From positions 1 through 64,000 of the forward strand of contig JASDTB010000056.1 of NCBI GenBank assembly GCA_041441455.1: a DNA stretch of 64,000 bases, written 5' to 3'. Position 1 is the stretch's first letter; every line of letters begins with the position of its first letter. Shown one piece after another: positions 25,996 through 34,602 of the stretch. This stretch comes from JAFIHK01 sp041441455 (GTDB lineage: Bacteria > Bacteroidota > Bacteroidia > Bacteroidales > UBA932). The position numbers were made by a program, and so were the translations under genes. The notes beneath the pieces were generated by a model. The model worked only from the letters and a program-made list of their open reading frames with translations, searched no databases and had not been told where the DNA came from.

Positions 25996-28803
25996 ATGAA
26001 AAAAATAATTGTTCTGACATCTGCTATATTGCTAGCAGTGTTGAACTTAATGGCACAATCTTCTGGATATTATACTATTCCAGAGGATAAATCTGTTGTT
26101 TCTGGCAAGCTTGCCAACGGAATGACATATTTCATAAAGAAAAATTCTAACCCTGCAGGTAAGGGAGAATTTTTTATTGTTCACAATGTTGGAGCCATCC
26201 AAGAAGAGGATAACCAAGATGGTCTTGCCCATTTTCTTGAACATATGGCTTTCAATGGTACTAAAAACTTTCCAGGAAAGACGATGCTCGACTATCTCAA
26301 TAAAATTGGGGTAAGATTCGGTTATGAGGTTAATGCCTACACATCTAAGGAGAGAACTGTATACAACATTTCGAATGTTCCTTTAAATAGAAATTCTGTT
26401 GTTGACTCTGTATTGTTAATGCTTCACGATTGGTCTTCTTATATCACCTGCGACCCTAAAGAGATAAATAAGGAGAGAGGTGTAATTAGAGAAGAGTGGA
26501 GATTGGGAGATAATGCAAGAGGTAGAATGTATACTAACACAGCTAAAATTCTTTATACAGGTTCAAAGTTCGCTGAGCGAGATGTTATTGGTGATACTGC
26601 TGTTATAAATAATTTTGTTCCTTCTGTATTGACTGATTTCTATCATAAATGGTATAGACCCGATCTACAAGCAATTGTATTAGTTGGAGATTTTGATGTT
26701 AAAGAGATTGAGAAAAAAGTTGTGTCACTGTTCTCAAAGATTCCAAAAGTAGCTAAACCATCTGCGAAAATAAATTATTCAGTTCCTCAGAATGATAAAC
26801 CAATTTTGGGATACTTTACTGACCCTGAGTCAAGAGCATTGTCAGTAAAGTTATATTATAAACATAAAGCGCCTACAGCCGAATTAAAGCATTCTACAAA
26901 GAGTATTCATGATAAGTTGGCTATTACGCTTGCTGTAAATATGCTTGGTAAGAAGCTTGATATTGCGAAAGATAAACCAGGAGCATTGTATCGCACCGCA
27001 GTTGCAGTAACCGGCGACGGCAATGGCGATATGAATTACATTCAGATGACTGTCTCACCAATCGGGAAAAACCTCAAGGACGCTTTTAAAGGTTTGGTAA
27101 CCGATATGAAGAGAGTGAAAAAATATGGTTTTTCTGAAAAGGATCTTGCATTATCTAAAGAGGACATGCTCAAAAAGAATGCAGTGAATATTAACTCAAT
27201 GGCAGACTTAAAGAACGGACAGTACGTTGAGTATATTGTTAGACACTTCACTCAAGATGAACCATTAATTACAGACAGAGAGCGTCTACAGTTGGAGCGT
27301 AAGATCTTAGAAGAGATTACACTGAATGATATTAACTCTTCTTTAAATAGAATTTTTCCAGATAGCAACAGAGTATTTGTATTTGCAGGAAATATTGCAG
27401 ATAAAGAGACTTTTCCTTCTGAGTCTTTCGTTTTATCCGAGATCTATAAAGACATTGATAAAACATTGACTCCTTTTGAAGAGCATGCAATTGCAAAGGA
27501 TTTATATGATTTTTCAAAGATTTCTGCTGGAAAGATTATTGAAGAAAAGGCTGCCAATCAGTTTGGATATAAGGAGTGGAGACTATCCAACGGTCTAATT
27601 GTTTATTGGGCTCCAAATAATGAAAATGGGGCGAAGATTCATATCCATGGTGAGTCAGATGGAGGTTTAATTCATATGTCAACAAATGATCTTACTAAAG
27701 GTAAGATGATCAGTAATATTTCAAGGATAAAGGGTTTAGGTAATTTGAACGATAAAGAGCTTAAAGCATTTATGATCGGTAAGACTTCTGGTGTTTTTTA
27801 TAGTATCGGAAGAGATGCGAAAGTGCTAGATGCCTCTTCTGAAAAGAGTGATGCTGAGTTGTTGATGAAACAAGTCTATTTAAACTTTACTAAGCCAGTA
27901 TTTGACTCTCTTTCATATGTGAAATTTATTGATCGCCAGAAGGAGATGATGAAAGATATGTCTGAAGAGATAATTTATATGGATAGTGTTACAAACTTTA
28001 TTTACTCTGGTAGCCCTATTGTAAAGAGTCTTAAGTCAAAAGACTTAGAAGGTCTCGTATACAACGAAGTTGTTGATTACTACAGAAAAACTATGTGCAA
28101 TGCAACAGGATTCAAATTTGTATTTTCGGGACCTATTTCTGAGAGTGATGCTAAAATATTGGTTGAGAGATATTTGGCTACACTACCTGTTCTCCCTGTC
28201 AATTTGAAAGTTATCAATTCTTCCCCTATTTATGCAAAAGGGTGTAAAAATATGACATTTAAGTCTAAAACAGCCACTACGCCTAGAACTGTGATTTCGG
28301 TATTGTATTCTGGAGATATGAAATATAGTGCTGAAAATTATATTAAACTTTCAATTTTAAGATATGTTTTGTCTGACAGATATTTAAACAGCATACGTGA
28401 GGAAAAAGGTGGTGCTTACTACGTTTCAGTAGCAGATCAGGTGTTTGTAAAACCGCAGAATAGAGTATCTTTGAGAGTTGATTTCGAAACTGATCCAAAA
28501 TTAAGTTACGATTTGTTAGCACTTGTTCAAAGTGAGATCGATAAAATTGTAAAGGAGGGGCCAGAGCAAAGATCTGTTAATGATGCAGTTCTATTTATGA
28601 AAAAGAAGTTTGGTGAGGCGGAATCGAAAAAGGCTTTCAATGAGGCAAGATTTACGAGCATGCTGTTTGAAGGTGTTGACCTGTATGATGGATATGTAAA
28701 AATGTTGGAAAAGATTACACCAGCCGACTTAAGAAAATTTGCCGCTGAATTGTTTAAGCAAAACAATAAATTGACTATGATAAAAGAACCTGAAACGAAA
28801 TAA
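25996..28803 (+). CDS. Exported M16-family zinc protease, paralogue of the minus-strand copy
   Basis: 935 residues with a signal peptide (about 1-20, LNLMAQ). The zinc motif HFLEH is at 79-83, followed by AFNGTKNFPGKTM and, further on, INKERGVIREEW for the third zinc ligand. It shares length and landmarks with the protein at 20698-23505 but is clearly diverged. It heads a plus-strand run with a TonB receptor 27 bp downstream, so its peptides may feed, or be generated from, what that receptor handles. A partner role with the other M16 is possible. Confidence 0.92.
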   Translation: MKKIIVLTSAILLAVLNLMAQSSGYYTIPEDKSVVSGKLANGMTYFIKKNSNPAGKGEFFIVHNVGAIQEEDNQDGLAHFLEHMAFNGTKNFPGKTMLDYLNKIGVRFGYEVNAYTSKERTVYNISNVPLNRNSVVDSVLLMLHDWSSYITCDPKEINKERGVIREEWRLGDNARGRMYTNTAKILYTGSKFAERDVIGDTAVINNFVPSVLTDFYHKWYRPDLQAIVLVGDFDVKEIEKKVVSLFSKIPKVAKPSAKINYSVPQNDKPILGYFTDPESRALSVKLYYKHKAPTAELKHSTKSIHDKLAITLAVNMLGKKLDIAKDKPGALYRTAVAVTGDGNGDMNYIQMTVSPIGKNLKDAFKGLVTDMKRVKKYGFSEKDLALSKEDMLKKNAVNINSMADLKNGQYVEYIVRHFTQDEPLITDRERLQLERKILEEITLNDINSSLNRIFPDSNRVFVFAGNIADKETFPSESFVLSEIYKDIDKTLTPFEEHAIAKDLYDFSKISAGKIIEEKAANQFGYKEWRLSNGLIVYWAPNNENGAKIHIHGESDGGLIHMSTNDLTKGKMISNISRIKGLGNLNDKELKAFMIGKTSGVFYSIGRDAKVLDASSEKSDAELLMKQVYLNFTKPVFDSLSYVKFIDRQKEMMKDMSEEIIYMDSVTNFIYSGSPIVKSLKSKDLEGLVYNEVVDYYRKTMCNATGFKFVFSGPISESDAKILVERYLATLPVLPVNLKVINSSPIYAKGCKNMTFKSKTATTPRTVISVLYSGDMKYSAENYIKLSILRYVLSDRYLNSIREEKGGAYYVSVADQVFVKPQNRVSLRVDFETDPKLSYDLLALVQSEIDKIVKEGPEQRSVNDAVLFMKKKFGEAESKKAFNEARFTSMLFEGVDLYDGYVKMLEKITPADLRKFAAELFKQNNKLTMIKEPETK

Positions 28804-28830
28804 ACAATTAATAACCTAAATAATAACACA

Positions 28831-31659
28831 GTGAAAAAATTGCTTGTCCTTTTGTTATTATCGCTTTTGATAATACCTGTCTCTTTTGCTCAGGGGCAAA
28901 AGAAGTACACTTTAGAGGGAAAAGTAACCCTCTCGGGCACAGAAGAACCTATCCCTTATGCTAATGTGTTGATCAAAGAACTTAATCTTTGGGCCTTCAC
29001 AAACGCTGATGGTTCTTTCAAGATTGTAGGAATTTTACCTGGAACCTACAACCTCGAGGCCTCATCGCTTGGATATCAGAAGACTGTATTCCAAGTGAAA
29101 ATAATTAAAGATGTAGCGTCGTTCCGCATTCAACTCAAGGAGGATAACCTTACCCTCGATGACGTTGTTGTGACAGCAAAAGCTGGGGCCACAATGAATT
29201 CTTCTTCCAGAGTTGACAAACAGGCAATTCAGCACCTTCAGGCATCAAGTCTTGCCGACGTAATGCAGCTTGTTCCAGGATCCGTTATTAAAAATCCAGA
29301 CTTGACATCTGCAAATGTTATTACTATTAGGTCAATTGATGCTAATGGATACAATGCAAGAGGTGTAGGTCTCTTAGTGAATGGATCAAAGATATCTGAT
29401 GATGCTAAGCTTAGCTCGAATGACCCGCTTGACTTTCGAAAATTATCTACAGATAATATTGAATCTGTTGAGGTATTAAAAGGGATTGTATCTGCAGAGT
29501 ATGGTGATATAACTTCTGGAGCAATTCTAGTTACTACAAAGGCAGGTAGAACTCCTTATGAAATACGTATTAAAACAGATCCCAAAACCAAAGCCTTTTC
29601 TTTTGGAAAGGGTTTCTCGTTAGGAGATAATAAAGGAAACTTAAATGTTGACTTAGATTATGCAAGAGCATTTAAAAATTGGATATCTCCTGTAGAAATT
29701 TTTAATAGAACGACTTTAGGACTAACTTATTCTAACACATTTATGAATAAATCAACACCTCTTCGTTTTAATGTGAGATTAAGTGGCTACATGACTGGAA
29801 ATAGTGTTACAAGCGATCCTGATGTTTCAAAAGAAGATTTTACAAAAAATAGAGAAAGAAATCTCTCACTATCTATTTATGGAAGTTGGATGTTAAATAA
29901 ATCATGGATTTCATCACTTAATTATAATGTTTCTGGTGGCTATACTAATAGAACTAATCAAAAATATGAAGTTACAAATCAACCTCCACTACCTACAACA
30001 AATATTTTAACTCCGGGGTTAAACTTGGGTTATTTTACGAATGTTCTTGATAGAAGAGATCAACGAATAGAAGACATCCCTCTGTATTTCAATGCTAAAT
30101 TATCTGGTAATTTAAATAAAAGTATTAAAAAGGTTTTATTTAAAACAACAGTAGGTGCAGAATTTAATACAAAAGGAAATAAAGGTAGAGGAGAATATTA
30201 TGAGGGCCAAGCTAGACCTCAGTTTTTCAGGGAAAGACACTTTAGTGATGTTCCCTTTATGAGCGATTTCAGTGTATTCGCCGAAGAAAAAATCAACATT
30301 CCAATTTACAAAACTTCATTAGAGATAATTGCTGGAGTAAGAGCAAATCAAATGATTATTAAAGGTTATAGCTATGATCCTACAATCGATCCTCGATTTA
30401 ACATTAAATATAACTTTTTACAAAACAAAAGGACAGGAACATTTAGAGCTCTTTCTATCAGAGGTGGTTGGGGGATTATGCAAAAACTTCCTACAATAGG
30501 ATATTTATATCCAGCACCAGATTACAATGATAGGACAATTTTTCAGTACCGAAATACTGCTACTAATGAGGAATTAGTCTTAATTAATACATCGTTGATA
30601 GATGGACTCCTTCCTTATAATCTAAAGCCAGAAAAAACTACTAAATATGAGATAGGTCTAGATTTTAATATTTCTGGAATTGAAGGAAATATAACTTATT
30701 TCAATGAAAGTTTAAAAAATGGAATAAGTGAAAATTATCAATATAGTAGTAAAAGTTTCGACTATTACTCAACAATAACAGATCCAAATGCTGCACCAAA
30801 GTTCGAAAACGGAAAAATTTGGATTAAAGATGGTTCTGGTAATTATATTCAACATACATACACAACTAATACTGAGTTCTTAAAATACAAAAGACCAGAT
30901 AATAGAGGAGCTGTTGAAAAATGGGGAATAGAATACGACATCAATTTTGGAAAGATTAAGAGTTTGAATACATCAATAATTGTTTCTGGAGCATATTTAA
31001 GAAGTAAAAATTATAATTCAGGAATTGAATATAACTACTCTGATGTTCAAGATCCAATTGTTCCACAGCAAAAATTTCCATATGTAGCATTGTATTCTGG
31101 AGAAGCATTATTGTCAATTGGCGATAACAGAGATCGTTTAAATACTAATTTAAATTTCATTACAAATATTCCATCTATAAGAATGGTTGTAACATTAACA
31201 GCTCAGTGTGTATGGATGAACCGTACATGGAATGAGTATGATGATGGTAAAATTTATGCGCAAGACTCTAATGGTAATCCGATTTATGGAGATTATAATA
31301 ACATATCTAATGATAAGGTTTTATATAGAGATCCTGTAGCTTATATGGACTTTAATGGTGTAGTACGTCCGTTTAGTGATTATTGGACAACGTCTGATAA
31401 TAATTTAAAGCGTAGATTAGCTTCTTTAAGGATGGCAACTAACAGAACTACATATTTTCTTAAATCAGGATATGACCCATATTTCATGGCAAATATAAGA
31501 GTGACGAAAGAGTTAGGTAAATTAGCGTCGCTCTCGTTTTATGCAAATAATTTTACAAATTCTACACCGATTATGAAAAACCAGTCTAACCCGAATGGAG
31601 TTGGATCTCGAGTAAACACTGATATTTATTTCGGAGCAGAGTTAAAACTAACATTCTAA
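28831..31659 (+). CDS. TonB-dependent receptor of the first DUF4876/DUF6850 trio
   Basis: 942 residues from a GTG start at 28831 (VKKLLVLLL). Signal peptide (about 1-20), a carboxypeptidase-regulatory-like domain (about 24-108), a TonB-box-like DDVVVTA, and a plug with LQASSLADVMQLVPG and NIESVEVLKGIVSAEYGDITSGAILV, then a barrel ending in LKLTF. It is paralogous to the receptor at 56598-59459 (same LQ-SSL-D-MQL-PG and NIESVEV-G--S-EYGD-TSGA segments). It imports an unknown ligand at the cost of TonB energy. DUF4876 and DUF6850 genes follow at once. Confidence 0.92.
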   Translation: MKKLLVLLLLSLLIIPVSFAQGQKKYTLEGKVTLSGTEEPIPYANVLIKELNLWAFTNADGSFKIVGILPGTYNLEASSLGYQKTVFQVKIIKDVASFRIQLKEDNLTLDDVVVTAKAGATMNSSSRVDKQAIQHLQASSLADVMQLVPGSVIKNPDLTSANVITIRSIDANGYNARGVGLLVNGSKISDDAKLSSNDPLDFRKLSTDNIESVEVLKGIVSAEYGDITSGAILVTTKAGRTPYEIRIKTDPKTKAFSFGKGFSLGDNKGNLNVDLDYARAFKNWISPVEIFNRTTLGLTYSNTFMNKSTPLRFNVRLSGYMTGNSVTSDPDVSKEDFTKNRERNLSLSIYGSWMLNKSWISSLNYNVSGGYTNRTNQKYEVTNQPPLPTTNILTPGLNLGYFTNVLDRRDQRIEDIPLYFNAKLSGNLNKSIKKVLFKTTVGAEFNTKGNKGRGEYYEGQARPQFFRERHFSDVPFMSDFSVFAEEKINIPIYKTSLEIIAGVRANQMIIKGYSYDPTIDPRFNIKYNFLQNKRTGTFRALSIRGGWGIMQKLPTIGYLYPAPDYNDRTIFQYRNTATNEELVLINTSLIDGLLPYNLKPEKTTKYEIGLDFNISGIEGNITYFNESLKNGISENYQYSSKSFDYYSTITDPNAAPKFENGKIWIKDGSGNYIQHTYTTNTEFLKYKRPDNRGAVEKWGIEYDINFGKIKSLNTSIIVSGAYLRSKNYNSGIEYNYSDVQDPIVPQQKFPYVALYSGEALLSIGDNRDRLNTNLNFITNIPSIRMVVTLTAQCVWMNRTWNEYDDGKIYAQDSNGNPIYGDYNNISNDKVLYRDPVAYMDFNGVVRPFSDYWTTSDNNLKRRLASLRMATNRTTYFLKSGYDPYFMANIRVTKELGKLASLSFYANNFTNSTPIMKNQSNPNGVGSRVNTDIYFGAELKLTF

Positions 31660-31670
31660 AAAGAATAGAG

Positions 31671-32909
31671 ATGAAAAAAATATACTATGTATTTATTCTG
31701 ATCGCGCTTTTATCGGTAAGTGCCTGTATGAAAAGCGTCAAAGAGGATCAGTTTGCCGATGACTCTCTGTCTTCTGTACTGAAGATTACTGTTAAGATGC
31801 CACTAGGGTTTGATTATACAACACAAGGGCTAACAGTTTCTCTTTCTGATCCATCTTCGGGTTTGAAGTTTAGTGGTGTCACTGACAATGCAGGTGTGGC
31901 AACGATTAGAGTTGCGCATGGAACTTATATTGCAACAACGCAAGTTAGCCATAGTGAATCTGGGGGAGTTATCTATATATTTAATGGAACAACCGAACAA
32001 ATAAGAGCAACACCAAAAGATCCAGCTTTGATAAACTCTAATCTGAATCTGAATGTGTCAAAAGCTGGCCAAATAATTATTAAGGAATTCTACTATGGTG
32101 GATGTTTTGATGTTGCTACAAATAAATCTTATGCTAAGGATCAATATTTTATTTTATATAATAATACTGGTGAGACGGCTTATTTAGACTCATTATGTGT
32201 AGGAGTAATTGATCCATTTAATGCTCCAACTAACGGAGCAACTTCTGCTTGGGTAAAACCGGGCACTACAGAATTACGTGACTCTTTACCTGCGACTAGT
32301 ATGGGATGGATGTTTCCTGGTAGAGGTAAAGATTATCCCCTATTGCCTGGAGGAGAGGTTGTAATTTCTTTAAATGCAATTAATCATAAAGCAACTGTCT
32401 CTTCATCTGTAGATTTAGGGAAGGCTGGTTATTGGGCTTTATTTGATCCAATTCTCACAAAGGCTCAAGCCGTTCCAAACGCTGGAGTCAATTTACTTAA
32501 AGGGTATTGGAAAGTTGGTACTGCTACATCTTATGTAATGTCTATAGTTAGTCCAGCACTATTTATATACTCACTAGGAGGAAAAACAACTGATCAATTT
32601 GTGCAATCAACATATACTTGGCATCCAAAACAACTAACTAATAGAAATTTTGACTGCTTAATGGTTGATAAAAATCTTGTATTGGATGGAGTTGAGTGCT
32701 TTAAAAACATTACTGACACAAAAAGAATTAGGCCTGAAGTTGATAATGGATTTGCCATAACTGATGGCTCGGGACAAGGTCAGAGTATTCATAGGAAAGT
32801 CGATCCAGTCGCAACTGCTGCTGCAGGAGGAAGGATCGTTTATATGGATACAAATAACTCTTCTGTGGATTTTGAGAAGAGAGCCAAAGCCTCATTGACT
32901 AACAACTAA
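31671..32909 (+). CDS. DUF4876 lipoprotein (surface partner of the TonB receptor)
   Basis: 412 residues. A lipoprotein signal ends at Cys19 (LSVSAC). Residues about 38-110 look like a carboxypeptidase-regulatory or Ig-like beta domain. The remainder has a lamin-tail-like feel (IIKEFYYGGC, YAKDQYFILYNNTGE) and ends with GRIVYMDTNNSSVDF, a segment shared almost exactly with the copy at 59472-60701. The position after a TonB receptor parallels that of SusD, which suggests a ligand-binding role, but the fold appears unrelated to SusD. Its stop overlaps the next start (TAATG). Confidence 0.82.
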   Translation: MKKIYYVFILIALLSVSACMKSVKEDQFADDSLSSVLKITVKMPLGFDYTTQGLTVSLSDPSSGLKFSGVTDNAGVATIRVAHGTYIATTQVSHSESGGVIYIFNGTTEQIRATPKDPALINSNLNLNVSKAGQIIIKEFYYGGCFDVATNKSYAKDQYFILYNNTGETAYLDSLCVGVIDPFNAPTNGATSAWVKPGTTELRDSLPATSMGWMFPGRGKDYPLLPGGEVVISLNAINHKATVSSSVDLGKAGYWALFDPILTKAQAVPNAGVNLLKGYWKVGTATSYVMSIVSPALFIYSLGGKTTDQFVQSTYTWHPKQLTNRNFDCLMVDKNLVLDGVECFKNITDTKRIRPEVDNGFAITDGSGQGQSIHRKVDPVATAAAGGRIVYMDTNNSSVDFEKRAKASLTNN

Positions 32910-34531
32910 TGACAACAAAGATGAAAAACAAGACACTATATATAGCAGGAATATTGGCTTTGAGTCTTCAAATAAGTACACTCAGAGCTCAGGAAGTTGC
33001 TGATAAAAGTTTCTACTCTTTCGAAAGAATTGAGTTAAAGACTCCTTGGCTTACTTCGGAAAATGGTGCAGGCCTTGTGTTTAACAAGGTTAAGGACTTC
33101 TCTACAGTTGGTGGATACTTTTCAAACCAAAGCGGAGATTATACAAATTATAATGACCCGCAAGTATATGAATCGTTTGGTCTTTCTACGAAGTCGTATA
33201 TGAAGGTTAAAAAGTTCTATTTTTATGGTAGTTTCGGATATGATTATGGAGTTAGACAAAATCAATCTTGGCTAGGAACTATTTATCCTAATACAGCACT
33301 TAATCCTATTTGCGATTCTGTGCCAGGTAAAGTACTTAGAGAGGACTATTTTTTAGCAGCTAAGATTGGCTACAAGGTTAATGATAAGTATTCTTTGGGA
33401 GTAGCGTTTGATTATCATACAGCAACAGGGGCCAAAAGAAAAGATGGACGAAATAGTAATGTGTTTTCTGATTTCTCTGTACGCCCAGGTGTAACATTTA
33501 ATTCAAAATACCTAACACTTGGTTTAAATGCGAATTATAGCCACTCGGTTGAGAGAGTTGAATACAAATACTTAGGCGATGTAACTGGTAAAAGTCTCTA
33601 TTATTTTGAACCCTTCTTTTTCTATACAGAGTCTGGTATTAACTCGTCTTCAACTTACAAGAGAGGCTACTTTTCCGATATCTTTGGTGGTGCTTTACAA
33701 GTAGAGCTGAAGCTAGGGAAACTAGCTTTTTATAACCAATTGCAAGTTAACTATACTAGGGAAAATGATTTTGAAGATAATAATTTATTAAAGAGGTATG
33801 CCACTATTGACGGCTTAAAATATAAGTATAATGGAGTTGCTAAGTATTCTACTAAGTTTGTTGATCATATAGTAAACTTAAGATTCATTAGTGATGAGAC
33901 TTTTTCGTATAATGTAATAAATAATTATGAAAGAGTACCTGGGGAAAACAATGTGTGGGCATATTTCGAATACGGTAAAGATTTGAGATATATTCAAACA
34001 TCAAAGAATTATGGTGCAGAATACAACGCATATCTTAAAAAGAGCGAATGGTTAATAGATTGGACATTTTCAGCAGGATTCAATTATTTTGAGATCGACA
34101 AACAATATAAAGTATACCCTGCAAAATACGAACAAAATTACAATTTGTCTGAAGTGTACGGGTCAGTTGCCAAAAGTGTAATGACCAGCGATTTGTCTAA
34201 ATTGGATTTATCTGTTGGATATGGATATACATTTGGAAAAGGTGATATGTTAAAGACTCAGAACCCTTTAACAACTGGAGCCTTAAAACAAAATGAAAAG
34301 CTATTATATGCAGATTTTATGTACAACACTGCCAACAAATATAGATTCTCATTTGCTTCAAAATTCACATATGCTGTAGAACCGAAATCGGGTAAATCAG
34401 TTTACGCCGCATTTAAAGCTACTCATATACAATTACCTCAAGCACCAATACGTGACGGAATTATTTTTAGTCAATATTCTGGAGGAGCTAACAGAGGTTA
34501 TTATGAATTCTCTTTTGGATTCAACTTCTAA
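32909..34531 (+). CDS. DUF6850-family outer membrane beta-barrel protein
   Basis: 540 residues. A signal peptide precedes AQEVADK; the start may be the ATG at 32909, which overlaps the previous stop, or the one at 32921. The mature part is rich in alternating aromatic strands and ends in EFSFGFNF, a typical outer-membrane terminal strand. WLTSENGAGLVFNKVKDFS is shared with the second copy (WFNTNNGAGLVLDQMKDFT). The role is unknown; it may be a second pore or structural partner of the receptor. A terminator lies 20 bp past its stop. Confidence 0.8.
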   Translation: MTTKMKNKTLYIAGILALSLQISTLRAQEVADKSFYSFERIELKTPWLTSENGAGLVFNKVKDFSTVGGYFSNQSGDYTNYNDPQVYESFGLSTKSYMKVKKFYFYGSFGYDYGVRQNQSWLGTIYPNTALNPICDSVPGKVLREDYFLAAKIGYKVNDKYSLGVAFDYHTATGAKRKDGRNSNVFSDFSVRPGVTFNSKYLTLGLNANYSHSVERVEYKYLGDVTGKSLYYFEPFFFYTESGINSSSTYKRGYFSDIFGGALQVELKLGKLAFYNQLQVNYTRENDFEDNNLLKRYATIDGLKYKYNGVAKYSTKFVDHIVNLRFISDETFSYNVINNYERVPGENNVWAYFEYGKDLRYIQTSKNYGAEYNAYLKKSEWLIDWTFSAGFNYFEIDKQYKVYPAKYEQNYNLSEVYGSVAKSVMTSDLSKLDLSVGYGYTFGKGDMLKTQNPLTTGALKQNEKLLYADFMYNTANKYRFSFASKFTYAVEPKSGKSVYAAFKATHIQLPQAPIRDGIIFSQYSGGANRGYYEFSFGFNF

Positions 34532-34550
34532 CAAACAATCATATCTTATA

Positions 34551-34583
34551 GAGTTGCCGATGAAAATCGGCAGCTCTTTTATT
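34551..34583 (+). terminator. Hairpin terminator with GAAA tetraloop between DUF6850 and S46 genes
   Basis: Bases 34551-34561 and 34566-34576 pair over 11 bp with one G-T pair around a GAAA loop. TTTTATTTT follows directly. It separates the receptor genes from the peptidase genes, yet the first S46 gene starts only 27 bp later with no obvious promoter, so partial read-through is likely. Confidence 0.75.
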
Positions 34584-34602
34584 TTCCCTAATAAAAACCG
34601 AC

